Shown: positions 25,830-36,792 of the stretch, one piece after another | Layout: the number at the start of each line of letters is the position of its first letter | Position numbering within the stretch: the first letter of the stretch is position 1 | Source: Bog-756 sp963824645 | GTDB taxonomy: Bacteria; Actinomycetota; Acidimicrobiia; Acidimicrobiales; RAAP-2 | Direction: 5' to 3' | Length of the DNA stretch: 64,000 nt | Assembly: GCA_963824645.1 (NCBI GenBank) | Contig: CAWGQC010000004.1 | Location: 62,001 to 126,000, forward strand | The notes under the pieces: model-generated | Told to the model about the DNA's origin: nothing | Seen by the model: only the letters and a program-made list of their open reading frames with translations | The model's database searches: none | Made by a program: the position numbers and the translations under genes

Positions 25830-25979
25830 AAAGGGCCTGCTTCTACTGTTCTGATCCGGGAAGTGATCTCTGTCGCGCACCGCCACCGCAGCCGACCTGG
25901 CGCCAGCGAGCGGCCCGGTGGACGGCCGTTACCATGGCTGGCCCCCTCGATCGGGACGCACCGCTCCTAGAGGGGTGAC

Positions 25980-27815
25980 GTGCCCAGACCAGTAGAGGGC
26001 ACCAGTCCTTACCTCCCCGGCCTCGACGGCATACGGGCCATCGCCGTGCTGGCCGTCATCGCCTATCACCTGAACTTCGGGTGGGCCCCCGGCGGGCTCC
26101 TCGGCGTGCAGGTCTTCTTCGTACTGTCCGGCTATCTCATCACCGATCTGCTGGTGGCCGAATACGGACGTCACCACGGGATCGGGTTGAAGAACTTCTG
26201 GATCCGCCGGGCCCGGCGCCTGCTGCCCGCCCTCTTCGTCATGATGTTCGTGACCATCGGATGGGCCACCCTGTTCGATCGGGACCAGCTCACCGCCCTG
26301 CGCAGTGATGTCCTGCCCGGGATCTTCTACGTGAGCAATTGGTGGTTCATCTTTCAGCACGTCTCCTACTTCGCCAAGTTCGGTCCACCCTCGCCCTTCG
26401 GCCATCTCTGGTCGTTGGCCATCGAGGAGCAGTTCTACCTGATCTGGCCACTGGTTCTGCTGGTCGGATTCCACTGGATCCACGTCAAGAGGACCCGGGT
26501 GCTGCTCACCGTGGGGCTGGCTGCCGTCTCGGCCATCGAGATGGCCGTCCTCTACGCCCCCGGAGGTGACCCCACCCGGGTCTACGACGGGACCGACACC
26601 AGGGTCTTCGCCCTACTGGTCGGCGCCGCGCTGGCCATGGTGCTGCCCCGCAGCCGCAAGTTCGCCCCGGTCACGCCCAATGCCCGCCGTCTGCTCAACC
26701 TGGTCGGCGCCGTTTCCCTGCTCGGGATCTTCGCCCTGTTCTGGCAGACCAACCAGTACGAGACCTTCCTGTACTGCGGGGGCATGGTCATCCTCGCCCT
26801 CCTCACCGCACTGGTCATCGCCGTCACCATCCACCCCGGGTCCCAGCTGAGGCGGCTCCTCGGGATCGAACCGCTCCGGTGGATCGGCGAACGCTCCTAC
26901 GCCATCTACCTGTGGCACTACCCGATCATCGTGCTGACCACCCCGCTCAACGCGCCGGCCAGTTGGGTACGCGGCCTGCTCCAGACGACGGCCACCTTCG
27001 TGATCGCCGCGCTGTCGTGGCGCTATATCGAAGAGCCGGTCCGGCACGGCGCCCTCAAGCGGGGATGGGAGCGGGCCCGCCAGCACAGCGTGGGGTGGCC
27101 CCAGCTCCGGCCCATCGGGTGGGTACTGGTGGTCGGGACGCTGGTCAATGCCCTCCTGTGCGGCTTCGGCCTGTTCGGAGTGGTGGCGGCGACGGCGGCC
27201 GACCCGGCGACCCGTGTCACCTCCATCCTGCCCACCCTCCACCACCACCCGTCGGCTCCGACCACCGGTCCGTCACCGCCCCCGGGGTCACCGACCACCA
27301 CCACCGGACCGCCTCCGCTGGGTCAGGGGATCACCGCCATCGGCGACTCGATCATGATCGATGCCGCCCCCTACCTCCAACAATTGCTGCCCGGGATCGC
27401 CATCGACGCCCAGGTGGGCCAGCAGCTCACCCAGGTCCAGTCGGCGGTGCCTCTGCTCAAGGCGGAGGGGGTGGTGGGGACCCGGCTCGTCGTCGAGCTC
27501 GGGACCAACGGTCCCTACTCGCCCACCCAGTTGCAGACGCTGGTCAACTCCTTCGGGCCCATGCAGAAGATCGTGTTCGTCAACACCCGGGTTCCCCGAC
27601 CGTGGCAGCAGCAGGTCAACAGCACCATCGCGTCGGTGGCCCGCCACTATCGGAATGCCACGGTGGTGGACTGGTATGACGCCAGCGCCACCACGCCCCA
27701 GTACTTCTACCCCGACGGGGTCCACCTCGACCCGGCCGGGGCCAGGTACTACGCCTCGCTCATCGCCGACGCCGTGGATGAACCGCCCCGGGGCAGCCGC
27801 GGCAGCCGGACCTGA
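25980..27815 (+). CDS. Acyltransferase 3 family membrane protein with a C-terminal SGNH-like domain (OatA-like)
   Basis: A 611-residue protein. Residues 1-380 form the ten-helix acyltransferase-3 domain: GLDGIRAIAVLAVIAYH, GVQVFFVLSGYLIT, LWSLAIEEQFYLIWP and RRLLG...YAIYLWHYP. A Pro/Thr-rich linker follows another membrane span, then an extracellular SGNH-type domain with AIGDSIM, ELGTNGPY and the catalytic DGVHLD pair. Such proteins acetylate peptidoglycan or other cell-surface sugars. Family members of this build are about 600-650 residues long, so it looks full length. Confidence 0.9.
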   Translation: MPRPVEGTSPYLPGLDGIRAIAVLAVIAYHLNFGWAPGGLLGVQVFFVLSGYLITDLLVAEYGRHHGIGLKNFWIRRARRLLPALFVMMFVTIGWATLFDRDQLTALRSDVLPGIFYVSNWWFIFQHVSYFAKFGPPSPFGHLWSLAIEEQFYLIWPLVLLVGFHWIHVKRTRVLLTVGLAAVSAIEMAVLYAPGGDPTRVYDGTDTRVFALLVGAALAMVLPRSRKFAPVTPNARRLLNLVGAVSLLGIFALFWQTNQYETFLYCGGMVILALLTALVIAVTIHPGSQLRRLLGIEPLRWIGERSYAIYLWHYPIIVLTTPLNAPASWVRGLLQTTATFVIAALSWRYIEEPVRHGALKRGWERARQHSVGWPQLRPIGWVLVVGTLVNALLCGFGLFGVVAATAADPATRVTSILPTLHHHPSAPTTGPSPPPGSPTTTTGPPPLGQGITAIGDSIMIDAAPYLQQLLPGIAIDAQVGQQLTQVQSAVPLLKAEGVVGTRLVVELGTNGPYSPTQLQTLVNSFGPMQKIVFVNTRVPRPWQQQVNSTIASVARHYRNATVVDWYDASATTPQYFYPDGVHLDPAGARYYASLIADAVDEPPRGSRGSRT

Positions 27816-27831
27816 TCGGCCATCCGGTCGG

Positions 27832-28602
27832 TCACACCAACGGCCACGGGTAGGGCGGGTAGTCGCCCTCCGGTACGGGGAAGGTGGCTTTCGCCACCAG
27901 ATCCTCGATCCGGGCCAGGAGGGCACCGATCTCGGGGCCCGACAACAGATGCTCCACCTGGTCGGGCAGGGTCGTCGCCACCGCGGCCAGATCCCCCAGC
28001 CGCCGGTCGCCCACCGGCTCCTCGGCGAACTCCCAGATGACCGTGCGCAGCTTGGTGTGACGATGGAAGCACAACCCGTGGTCGATGGCCCACAGCTTGT
28101 CGTCGGGTCCCCGGAGCACGTGGCCGCTCTTACGGTCGGCGTTGTTGGCCACCACGTCGAAGGCGCACACCGTCCGGAGCACATCTTCGTGGCCCCCCTC
28201 CTCCAACAGGGTGAAGTAGTGCTGACTGAAGTCGACGTCGACGAACAGTTGCAGCGAACCCTCGCCCAGCGGGCCGTCCTCGCGTTCCACCGTGGGGGGG
28301 ACCAGGCCCCAGCCGAGCGCTTCGGACAGCACGTAGGCAGCCACCTCCCGTCGGTACAGCCGGTCGGGGAAGTCCCACAGGGAACGCTCGCCGCGGGCCG
28401 GCTTGTAGACGGCACCGATCGGGTCGTCGGCGCCGGCGTCCACGGCCACCAGAAAGGTGAGGTTGGAGCTCCACGGCAGACGCCCGACGACAGTGAGCTC
28501 GCCGGTGGCCAGACAGAGGGCCGCCTGCTCCAGTCCGAGGCCGCTGTCGGGGCTCCAGCCGCTCAGGTCGCTGGAGGTCGATGGCCGTTCGTGCGCGGGC
28601 AT
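27832..28602 (-). CDS. SCO1664 family protein
   Basis: A 256-residue protein of an actinobacterial family related to the phosphatidylinositol 3/4-kinase-like fold. Seen: GRLPWSSNLTFLVAV, AVYKPARGERSLWDFPD, REVAAYVLSEALGW, NNADRKSGHVLR and WAIDHGLCFH. The N-A-D-R and D-H-G residues resemble kinase catalytic and metal sites. Exact substrate is unknown. It overlaps DUF3090 by 40 bases and belongs to a conserved trio with DUF3090 and the MSMEG_4193-like phosphatase. Confidence 0.9.
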   Translation of the reverse strand: MPAHERPSTSSDLSGWSPDSGLGLEQAALCLATGELTVVGRLPWSSNLTFLVAVDAGADDPIGAVYKPARGERSLWDFPDRLYRREVAAYVLSEALGWGLVPPTVEREDGPLGEGSLQLFVDVDFSQHYFTLLEEGGHEDVLRTVCAFDVVANNADRKSGHVLRGPDDKLWAIDHGLCFHRHTKLRTVIWEFAEEPVGDRRLGDLAAVATTLPDQVEHLLSGPEIGALLARIEDLVAKATFPVPEGDYPPYPWPLV

Positions 28603-29060
28603 TCGTGTCCGGACGGGTCGAGGGGCGATCCGCAGAGGGGGCAGGGGGGCCGGCCCGACTCGACGAGCCGGGTGGCCTGGATGGCAAAAGCGGCCGCCTG
28701 TTCGCGGGAAATGGAGACCCGGGCGATGGCGCCGGTCTCGTCCTCTTCGACCAACTCCTCGATGACCAGCACCACCCGGTCGTCGGCCTCGTCGTAGGAC
28801 ACGCCGATGGTGCCCACCGCCCAGGCCGGTTCGGCCGGCTCCTCCAGGGGGAGGTCATCGGGGAGGTGGCCGGGGCGCTGCTGGTCCCGGACGATGCGGG
28901 CCAGGTAGTCGGCCACCACGGCCACCTGTTGCTTCTCCATCTTGAGGGTCAGAAGGATCGGACCTTGCCGGCACTGGAGAAGGAAGAGCCGGCTGCCCAC
29001 CGGGCCGATGGTCCCCACCGTGACCCGGTCGGGGGCGGAGAGGTCGTAGCCCTCGCTCAT
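28563..29060 (-). CDS. DUF3090 family protein
   Basis: A 165-residue protein of the DUF3090 family, middle gene of the conserved actinobacterial trio. Seen: VGTIGPVGSRLFLLQCRQG, LTLKMEKQQVAVVADYLA and WAVGTIGVSYDEADDRVVLV. Its C-terminus holds a small zinc-ribbon-like CPLCG...HECPRTNGH. Start overlaps the phosphatase stop (ATGA), and its end overlaps SCO1664, so the three are co-translated. Function unknown. Confidence 0.9.
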   Translation of the reverse strand: MSEGYDLSAPDRVTVGTIGPVGSRLFLLQCRQGPILLTLKMEKQQVAVVADYLARIVRDQQRPGHLPDDLPLEEPAEPAWAVGTIGVSYDEADDRVVLVIEELVEEDETGAIARVSISREQAAAFAIQATRLVESGRPPCPLCGSPLDPSGHECPRTNGHRPPAT

Positions 29061-29716
29061 CCGATGGCCAACTCAGCCAGCGATGAGGTCGAATTGACGG
29101 TGAGCACGATGGGACCGCCGTCGGTGTAGACCACCGCCGATACCGAGCAGGGTGAGACCACCAGGCGCTGGAAGAGGTCGAGGGGGGTGCCGGCCGCCGA
29201 GGACAGGGCGGCTTTGATCGGGTCGGCGTGGGATACGGCTACCACCGTCTCGCCCCGGTGGAGGCGGACCAGGCGGGTGATGGCCGAGGACATGCGGGCC
29301 TGCATCTCGAGGAAGGACTCACCTCCGGGGAAGCGGAAGCTGCTCGGGGCCCCCTGGACCTGGCCCCATTCCGGTCGTTTGGACAGGGCGTTGAGACGGG
29401 CGCCGGTCCATTCGCCGAAGTCGCACTCGAGCAGACCGCGGTCGGTCCGGACCCGAAGGCCGAGCCGCCGGGCGATGGGCCGGGCCGTCTCGCTGGTGCG
29501 TTCGAGGGGCGAGGCGTAGACGGCTACCGGTGCCCGCTCCTGGGTAACCAGGGCGGCGATCCGCTCGGCCACCGCCTCGGCCTGGCGTCGGCCCTCCTCG
29601 GAGAGATGGAGTCCCGGGGCCCTACCGGGAAGGATCTTGCCGGTGGTCGGGGTCTTGCCGTGCCGTACCAGGAGGACCACCGTGGGTCGGCTGGGGGAAG
29701 TCCGTCGGCTGGCCAC
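29057..29716 (-). CDS. Histidine phosphatase family protein, MSMEG_4193 type
   Basis: A 219-residue phosphoglycerate-mutase-like phosphatase. The catalytic RHG is in VVLLVRHGKTPTTG, the second His region is VVAVSHADPIKAA, and VYASPLERTSETA fits the family. First gene of the trio with DUF3090 and SCO1664. In many Actinobacteria this trio stands next to mshC, the mycothiol ligase; here it is followed upstream by an MMPL transporter instead. GTG start lies eight bases after TACGGT. Confidence 0.88.
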   Translation of the reverse strand: MASRRTSPSRPTVVLLVRHGKTPTTGKILPGRAPGLHLSEEGRRQAEAVAERIAALVTQERAPVAVYASPLERTSETARPIARRLGLRVRTDRGLLECDFGEWTGARLNALSKRPEWGQVQGAPSSFRFPGGESFLEMQARMSSAITRLVRLHRGETVVAVSHADPIKAALSSAAGTPLDLFQRLVVSPCSVSAVVYTDGGPIVLTVNSTSSLAELAIG

Positions 29717-29724
29717 GCCCGTTC

Positions 29725-29730
29725 ACCGTA
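29725..29730 (-). promoter_or_regulatory. -10 box TACGGT for the phosphatase-DUF3090-SCO1664 operon
   Basis: Reads TACGGT on the minus strand, eight bases before the GTG at 29716. No ribosome binding sequence is visible between box and start. Confidence 0.4.
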
Positions 29731-29802
29731 CTCTGTCCGCTCGCCGCCCCGACCGGCCGCACGGTCCGGCCGCACGAACCGGTCAGCCGCCCCTGACGTG
29801 GT

Positions 29803-32145
29803 TCAACCGCCCACCTCGGCCAACTGCCGCGCTTCGGGTTCGGTGGCCGCGCATCCGTCATTCGGGGCCAGATCGTCGGGTATGACCGGGTCGTGGCTGT
29901 GGTCCTCGCCCGACAGCCGCGACGGCCACCAATTCCACCGGCCCAGCAGCACCACCACCGAGGGGACCAGCAGGGTGCGGACGAAGAAGGTGTCGAGCAG
30001 GATTCCGGCGGCCAGTCCCAGCCCGATCTCTTGCACCTGGGTGTTGCCGGTCACCGTGAGCACCCCGAAGGTGCCGGCCAGGATGAGCCCGGCCGAAGTC
30101 ACGGTGGTACCGGTGGCCTCGACAGCCCGACGGACCGCCGTGCGGATGGGGGCGTGGTGGGCTTCCTCGCGGATGCGGGTCATGACCAGGATGTTGTAGT
30201 CCTGGCCCAACGCCATGATGAAGATGAACATGAAGAAGGGAAGCACGAAGTTGATGCCGTCCTGGCCGCCGATGACCACGAAGACCAGAACGGCCAGCCC
30301 CAGGGAGGCGAGGTAGGAGAGCCCCACGCTGATGACCAGGTAGAGGGGGGCCACCAGACTGCGCAGGACGATGGCCAGCAGCAGGGCCAGCACCAACATG
30401 ACGATGGGGATGATCCGTTTGAGGTCGTCGTTGGACAGCGTGCCCACGTCGTTGGCCAGGGGGGCGTCGCCCTCGACGCCGCTGGCCGCGGCCCCGATGG
30501 TCCGCCCGACGCTGGTCACGCCGGCTCGCACGGCGGGCATGGCGGCGGCGGCGGCCGTACTGTCGGGCGAGCCGGCCCGTAGTCCGGTGGCGAACAGGAT
30601 GGTGCGCCCGTCGGCGCTGACGAACTGGGCCGAGGCCTGGTAGGCGCGGTAGGCGGGGGCCGACACCGTGACGCCGGTGGGTGGGCTGGGCGGGAGGGCC
30701 GACGCCACCCCGTGTCCGGCCAGGGCGGCGTGGGCCTGGACCAGGGCCGAGGGGGTGATGGTGACGCCGTCGGGATTGAGGGCTCCGGTCACGGCGGCGA
30801 ACTGGCCGGTCCGGACCAGGCCGTGCTGGGCGTCGGCCAACACCGCCGGTTCGTCCCATACCGGCACCGGCAGCCGGAACAGGACGGTGGTCGGGTTGGT
30901 CTGGTCCGACGGGAAGTCGGCGGCCAGCACCACCTGGCCCCTTCCCGAGTCGGAGGTGGCCGGCGGCGGCTGGTCGTTGAAACCGTTGGGGCTGTAGGCC
31001 AGCATGGACAGGGCCAGGCCGCCGAAGATGACCAGGCCCACCACCAGGGTGAGGACCGGCCGGCCCACCACCCGGGCGGCGATGTGCCCCCAGGCGCCCC
31101 CCTGGCGTTGGCCGACGGTGGGCACCCGGGGCCAGAACACGGAGCGACCGAGCACGGCCAGCAGGGCGGGCAGCAGGGTGAGGTTGGCCAGCAGGGCGAC
31201 GGCGATACCGATGGCCAGGGCCGGCCCCAGCCCCTGGTAGAACCCGAACGTGGCCACCACCACGGTGGCCAGGGCGGCAATCACAGTCAGGCCGGAGAAG
31301 GTGATCGACTCACCCACCTTGCACACCGAGAAGGCCACCGCCTCGCCGGTCTTCTTGCCCCGACGCAGCTCTTCTCGCAAGCGGAAGATGAGGAAGAGCC
31401 CGTAGTCGGTGCCCGCCCCCAGTAGGACCACGATGAGCAGGACGGGGGTGAGGTCGGACACCTGGACGCCGACGCGGGCCGACTCGGCGATGATCGGCCC
31501 GGCGGCCACCAGGGCCACCGCCGAGGGGAGGAGGGCGATGAAGGGGGCCAGCAGGGCCCGGAAGGTCAGGAACAGAAGGGCCAGGATGAAGAGGACCGAG
31601 AGCACCTCGACCAGGGTCTGGATGTGGCCGTTCTGGTCCTGCTCGTCCACCGACCCGGCCAGCCCGCCGGTCAGGTGCATCGACAGGTCGGGTGACGATG
31701 CGGAGGTGGTGAACGTGGAGCGCAGGGCGGTGACCGCCGCCACCGCCCGGGGGCTGTCGGAGCCTCCGGGGATGTCCACTTCGACCAGGGCCCGCTCGGC
31801 CCGCCCGTTGCTCGACACCCCCTGGTCGAGCACGGCCGTCACGTGGGGCACTTGGCGCATGGCCTGTTCGGCCTCTCGGATGGCCGCCCGGTCGGCGGAG
31901 CTCAGGACCCCGTGGCTGACCCCGGCCACGTAGGTGGTCTCCTTGATGACCGGCGACGAGAAGGGCGCCGCCAACGCCGCCGCCCGCACGCTCGGAGCGG
32001 TGGCCGGCAGGAAGTCGGAGTTGCTGTTCTTTTCGACGCTGCTGAGTGAGGGGAGTGTCGCGGCCAGGGCGACGGCGGCCACGATCCACCCGGCGATGAT
32101 CAACCAGCGGAAGCGCACGGTGAACCGTCCGAGGGCGGCGAACAA
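29803..32145 (-). CDS. MMPL family RND-type membrane transporter
   Basis: A protein of about 780 residues with the RND layout: one N-terminal span (RFRWLIIAGWIVAAVALAAT), an extracellular domain, five to six spans containing GAGTDYGLFLIFRLREE, then a repeat of the same order containing ALGQDYNILVMTRIREE. The two GxDY segments mark the proton-relay region of MMPL proteins. They export lipids or act in efflux. The frame extends to 32256, but TTG at 32145 is preferred because GGGAGGA lies eight bases upstream and MFAALGRFTVRFRW starts like other MMPLs. Confidence 0.88.
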   Translation of the reverse strand: MFAALGRFTVRFRWLIIAGWIVAAVALAATLPSLSSVEKNSNSDFLPATAPSVRAAALAAPFSSPVIKETTYVAGVSHGVLSSADRAAIREAEQAMRQVPHVTAVLDQGVSSNGRAERALVEVDIPGGSDSPRAVAAVTALRSTFTTSASSPDLSMHLTGGLAGSVDEQDQNGHIQTLVEVLSVLFILALLFLTFRALLAPFIALLPSAVALVAAGPIIAESARVGVQVSDLTPVLLIVVLLGAGTDYGLFLIFRLREELRRGKKTGEAVAFSVCKVGESITFSGLTVIAALATVVVATFGFYQGLGPALAIGIAVALLANLTLLPALLAVLGRSVFWPRVPTVGQRQGGAWGHIAARVVGRPVLTLVVGLVIFGGLALSMLAYSPNGFNDQPPPATSDSGRGQVVLAADFPSDQTNPTTVLFRLPVPVWDEPAVLADAQHGLVRTGQFAAVTGALNPDGVTITPSALVQAHAALAGHGVASALPPSPPTGVTVSAPAYRAYQASAQFVSADGRTILFATGLRAGSPDSTAAAAAMPAVRAGVTSVGRTIGAAASGVEGDAPLANDVGTLSNDDLKRIIPIVMLVLALLLAIVLRSLVAPLYLVISVGLSYLASLGLAVLVFVVIGGQDGINFVLPFFMFIFIMALGQDYNILVMTRIREEAHHAPIRTAVRRAVEATGTTVTSAGLILAGTFGVLTVTGNTQVQEIGLGLAAGILLDTFFVRTLLVPSVVVLLGRWNWWPSRLSGEDHSHDPVIPDDLAPNDGCAATEPEARQLAEVGG

Positions 32146-32342
32146 GCGTTGGTCCTCCCGTGATCGAATGGGTCGGCCCCGCCCGCGCCACGACGGTCGG
32201 TTCGGGCACTCCGGACGGCCGGCACTGCTCCTCGGGCCGCTCGGGCCCCCGAACACGGGTGGGTGTCTCTTGCCAGCCTAGGCCCTGGTGAGGGCGGATT
32301 TAATGGCCGGGCGGCCGCCGACCACCGATTATTACGAAAATC

Positions 32343-33467
32343 TCACGTTTTGGCGGGCAGCCGGCGAGGCATGGGAACCGCCGTCTCGGGCCACCGTCGG
32401 CGGCTGACCCGGGCCAACCGGTGGAGTAGGGCTATGGCCCCCGGGTCGTCGTCCCCCGGACGGGTCTCGATGGCGCCGTCGGCCACCATGCGGTCGAGCA
32501 GCTCCCGTCCCTTGTCCGTGCGGACCAGGGTGAGGGTCCAGTCACTGAACGCCCCGATCCCGCCGGTGGAGATGTCGGCGTGCTCGGCGGCGAAATCGGG
32601 ACAGGTGGTACATCCCTCGCGGGTCCAGGCGTGGGCCTCTTTGAGGGGGATCTCGTGGTAGCCCCCGTCCTTGGTCCAGACCTGGAAGACGCCTTTGATG
32701 TTCATCTTGACGATGTCGCCCCGGGCGATCCCGTAGCGGGCCTCGAACAGCTCCGGGAAGATGGCGTCGTCAAACGTCTTCGAGCACATGAGCCCGATGG
32801 TCAGGGAAAGACGCCGGGCGATCTTGCCCGCCTTGCGGGCGGCCATCACCGGCGGCGCCGACGACTGGCAGCCCATTCCCACCAGAGCGATGCGCTCGGC
32901 ACCGTTCTCGATGGCCCGGGGATAGGCCAGGGTGTTGGCCGAGTAGGTGTAGCGGGATCCGGCGGCGGCGAGCACCTCGGCGCGGGTGGTGGCCACCGCC
33001 GGTACCGCCTTCCACGACGAACCGTCCCCTTCGAGGGTCGACACCAGGGCGGCGTCGATCACGTCGTGCTCGAGGGCGTAGATGAGGAGGGCGGAGACCA
33101 GTCCGCCGTCTTGGCCGACGTCCAGGATCTCGGGATCGGTGGCCCGCACCAAAAGGGTGTCGGTGGCCACCCCGGCCACCTCCTCGGTCGTCCGTTCGCG
33201 GCCGAACATGTGGTTCTCGATCTCCGGCTCCCACAGCCGGAAACGGGGACAGGCCCGGGTGCACATGGTGCAACCCTTGACCCCGTGGGTGCAGCTTTCG
33301 GCCCCTCCGTCGGCGTCGATGTGGAAGGGCTTGTAGCGGCCGCCGGTGTCGTCGTAGCCCAGGACGTCGTAGGGGCAGGCCACGATGCAGGCGGCGCACC
33401 CTGTGCACAGTCCGGAGGTCACCACCTCGGTGAACAGTTCGGCCCAGTGCGGCTTCTCGGGGGGCAT
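32343..33467 (-). CDS. Coenzyme F420 hydrogenase/dehydrogenase beta-subunit (FrhB) family Fe-S flavoprotein
   Basis: A 374-residue protein with two 4Fe-4S motifs at the N-terminus (CTGCAACIVACP and CTMCTRACP), then FrhB blocks including DVGQDGGLVSALLIYAL, NTLAYPRAIENGAERIALVG and GLMCSKTF. C-terminal CTTCPDFAAEHADIS also looks cluster- or metal-related. FrhB-type proteins pass electrons between Fe-S clusters, flavin and coenzyme F420. F420 is widespread in Acidimicrobiia, so an F420-linked reductase is likely, but the partner is not in the window. ATG lies six bases after TAGGGT. Confidence 0.9.
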   Translation of the reverse strand: MPPEKPHWAELFTEVVTSGLCTGCAACIVACPYDVLGYDDTGGRYKPFHIDADGGAESCTHGVKGCTMCTRACPRFRLWEPEIENHMFGRERTTEEVAGVATDTLLVRATDPEILDVGQDGGLVSALLIYALEHDVIDAALVSTLEGDGSSWKAVPAVATTRAEVLAAAGSRYTYSANTLAYPRAIENGAERIALVGMGCQSSAPPVMAARKAGKIARRLSLTIGLMCSKTFDDAIFPELFEARYGIARGDIVKMNIKGVFQVWTKDGGYHEIPLKEAHAWTREGCTTCPDFAAEHADISTGGIGAFSDWTLTLVRTDKGRELLDRMVADGAIETRPGDDDPGAIALLHRLARVSRRRWPETAVPMPRRLPAKT

Positions 33468-33553
33468 CGCCTTACCCTATCGAGGGGCGGGTGCCCTGAC
33501 CGACCCGGTGGGGGAACGGGCGTCCCCGGGCCGCCGGTGGGTACCCTCGAGCG
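33468..33553. promoter_or_regulatory. Divergent leaderless-type promoters of the FrhB-like and DNA glycosylase genes
   Basis: Minus strand TAGGGT (complement of 33474-33479) ends six bases before the FrhB-like ATG. Plus strand TACCCT (33542-33547) ends six bases before the glycosylase GTG. Neither start has a ribosome binding sequence. Confidence 0.45.
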
Positions 33554-34336
33554 GTGCCCGAGCTTCCCGAGGTCGAGATGTACACCCGGCTGGCCCGTCG
33601 GGCCCTCGGGCGCCCGGTGGCCTCGGTGGCCACTCCCGACCCCTGGTTCATCAAGGGTGCCGGTGACGCCGAGGCCGTCCGATCCTCTCTCCTCGGTCAC
33701 CGGCTGGTGGCCGCTCGTCGACTGGGAAAGGTCACGTTGCTCGACATCGACAGCGGCGCCACCCTCGGGATCCGATTCGGTATGACCGGCACTCTGGTGG
33801 TCGACGGCCAGTCGGGGGTCGACGACCTCATCTACGCGCCGAAGCGCCAGGATCCCCGCTGGGACCGGTTCGCCGTCACCTTCCAGGACGGTGGGTCGCT
33901 GGTGGTGCAGGACCCGCGCCGGCTGGGGGGGGTGACTCTCGACCCGGACCTGACGTCCCTCGGCCCCGATGCCGCCACGGTGGGACCGGCCGCCCTGGCC
34001 GCCGCCTTGCGCGGCTCGGCGGCGCCCCTCAAAGCCAGGCTGCTCGACCAGTCGAAGATCGCCGGCGTGGGCAATCTCCTGGCCGATGAGATCCTGTGGC
34101 GGGCCGGTCTCTCCCCCCTCCGGCCGTCCGGGTCACTGTCGCCGGTCGAGGTACGCCGCCTCCACCGTCATCTCCGCCGGACCATCGACGACCTGATGAC
34201 GCGGGGTGGCTCCCATCTGGGTGACCTGATGGAGGAGCGCCACCGGGGAGGCCGGTGCCCCCGCGACGGGACCGAGCTCGTCCGGTCGACGGTGGGAGGG
34301 CGCACCTCGTACTGGTGTCCGGCCCACCAGCGGTGA
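33554..34336 (+). CDS. Fpg/Nei family DNA glycosylase with an altered zinc finger
   Basis: A 260-residue bifunctional base-excision glycosylase. The N-terminal PELPEVEMYTRLARR supplies the catalytic proline and glutamate, and H2TH residues appear in KSRLLDQ-like KARLLDQSKIAGVGNLLADE. The C-terminal finger, normally C-X2-C-X16-C-X2-C, reads C-P-R-D, 16 residues, then C-P-A-H. Spacing is exact but ligands two and four are Asp and His. It might still bind zinc or be a structural variant. GTG start is six bases after TACCCT. Confidence 0.88.
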   Translation: MPELPEVEMYTRLARRALGRPVASVATPDPWFIKGAGDAEAVRSSLLGHRLVAARRLGKVTLLDIDSGATLGIRFGMTGTLVVDGQSGVDDLIYAPKRQDPRWDRFAVTFQDGGSLVVQDPRRLGGVTLDPDLTSLGPDAATVGPAALAAALRGSAAPLKARLLDQSKIAGVGNLLADEILWRAGLSPLRPSGSLSPVEVRRLHRHLRRTIDDLMTRGGSHLGDLMEERHRGGRCPRDGTELVRSTVGGRTSYWCPAHQR

Positions 34337-34345
34337 TGACCCCGC

Positions 34346-34810
34346 TCAGGCGGTGACCTCGGCCAGCACCTTTTCGGCGTGGCCGTCCGCTTTCACGTGG
34401 TACCAGGCCCGGGAGATCTTCCCCTTCTCGTCGACCAGGAAGGTCGACCGGATGACCCCGATCGACTTCTTGCCGTAGAGGGTCTTCTCGCCCCAGGCGC
34501 CGTAGGCCTCGCCCACTGTGTGGTCGGCGTCGGTCAGCAACGGGAACTTGAGCCCGAACTTCTCGCGGAAGGCGCGGTGCTTTTCGGCTTTGTCGGCGGA
34601 GATGCCGAGCACCGCCACCTTGGTCCGGGCGAAGGACCGCAGGTTGTCGTTGAACTGACAGGCCTCCTTGGTGCAGCCGGGCGTGTCGTCTTTCGGGTAG
34701 AAGTACACCACCACCGGTCGGCCGGCGAAGTCCTTGAGGGAGACCAACTTCTTATCCTGGTCGGGCAGGGCGAAGGCGGGAGCCTTGTCGCCGGCGGCGA
34801 GCTTTCCCAT
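34346..34810 (-). CDS. bcp: Thioredoxin-dependent peroxiredoxin, BCP/PrxQ type
   Basis: A 154-residue thiol peroxidase reducing H2O2 and organic peroxides. Seen: GDKAPAFALPDQD, the peroxidatic/resolving pair in DDTPGCTKEACQF (C-X4-C, the atypical 2-Cys PrxQ pattern) and GVIRSTFLVDEKGKI. The start at 34810 (MGKLAAGDKAP) is chosen over an upstream ATG because AAAGGA lies eight bases before it and family members begin there. Convergent with the glycosylase, nine bases between ends. A second PrxQ-like gene lies at 45382. Confidence 0.9.
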   Translation of the reverse strand: MGKLAAGDKAPAFALPDQDKKLVSLKDFAGRPVVVYFYPKDDTPGCTKEACQFNDNLRSFARTKVAVLGISADKAEKHRAFREKFGLKFPLLTDADHTVGEAYGAWGEKTLYGKKSIGVIRSTFLVDEKGKISRAWYHVKADGHAEKVLAEVTA

Positions 34811-34956
34811 GGTGGGCGTCCTTTCGGGCCGGAGCGGGCGGGGCGCCGGAGCCGGCGCCACCTCTGATGTGCGGGGCCCACGATGTCACAATCCCCCGTC
34901 CCGGGTGGCGGCGGAGCGTGGAAGACTCGAACCACGCAGCCCGAAGGGACCATCAC

Positions 34957-36744
<1,788 letters not shown>

Positions 36745-36749
36745 CCGAC

Positions 36750-36766
36750 CGGGCGTCCGCCCGTTT
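36750..36766 (+). terminator. Weak hairpin after thiC
   Basis: CGGGCG-TC-CGCCCG followed by TTT, starting six bases after the thiC stop. The stem is short and the T-run brief, so termination would be inefficient. Confidence 0.3.
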
Positions 36767-36792
36767 GACCTGGTGTGAGCGGCCCCAGCGGG

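Noticed and set aside
27288..28797. Overlapping open frames of 375-478 codons around the acyltransferase/SCO1664 junction
   Set aside because: Composition is Arg/Pro/Gly-rich without family motifs. They are mirror frames of the two real genes.
34811..34956. TPP riboswitch before thiC
   Set aside because: The conserved thi-box segments were not found by eye in the 146 bases upstream, so it is not claimed. A covariance-model scan would settle it.
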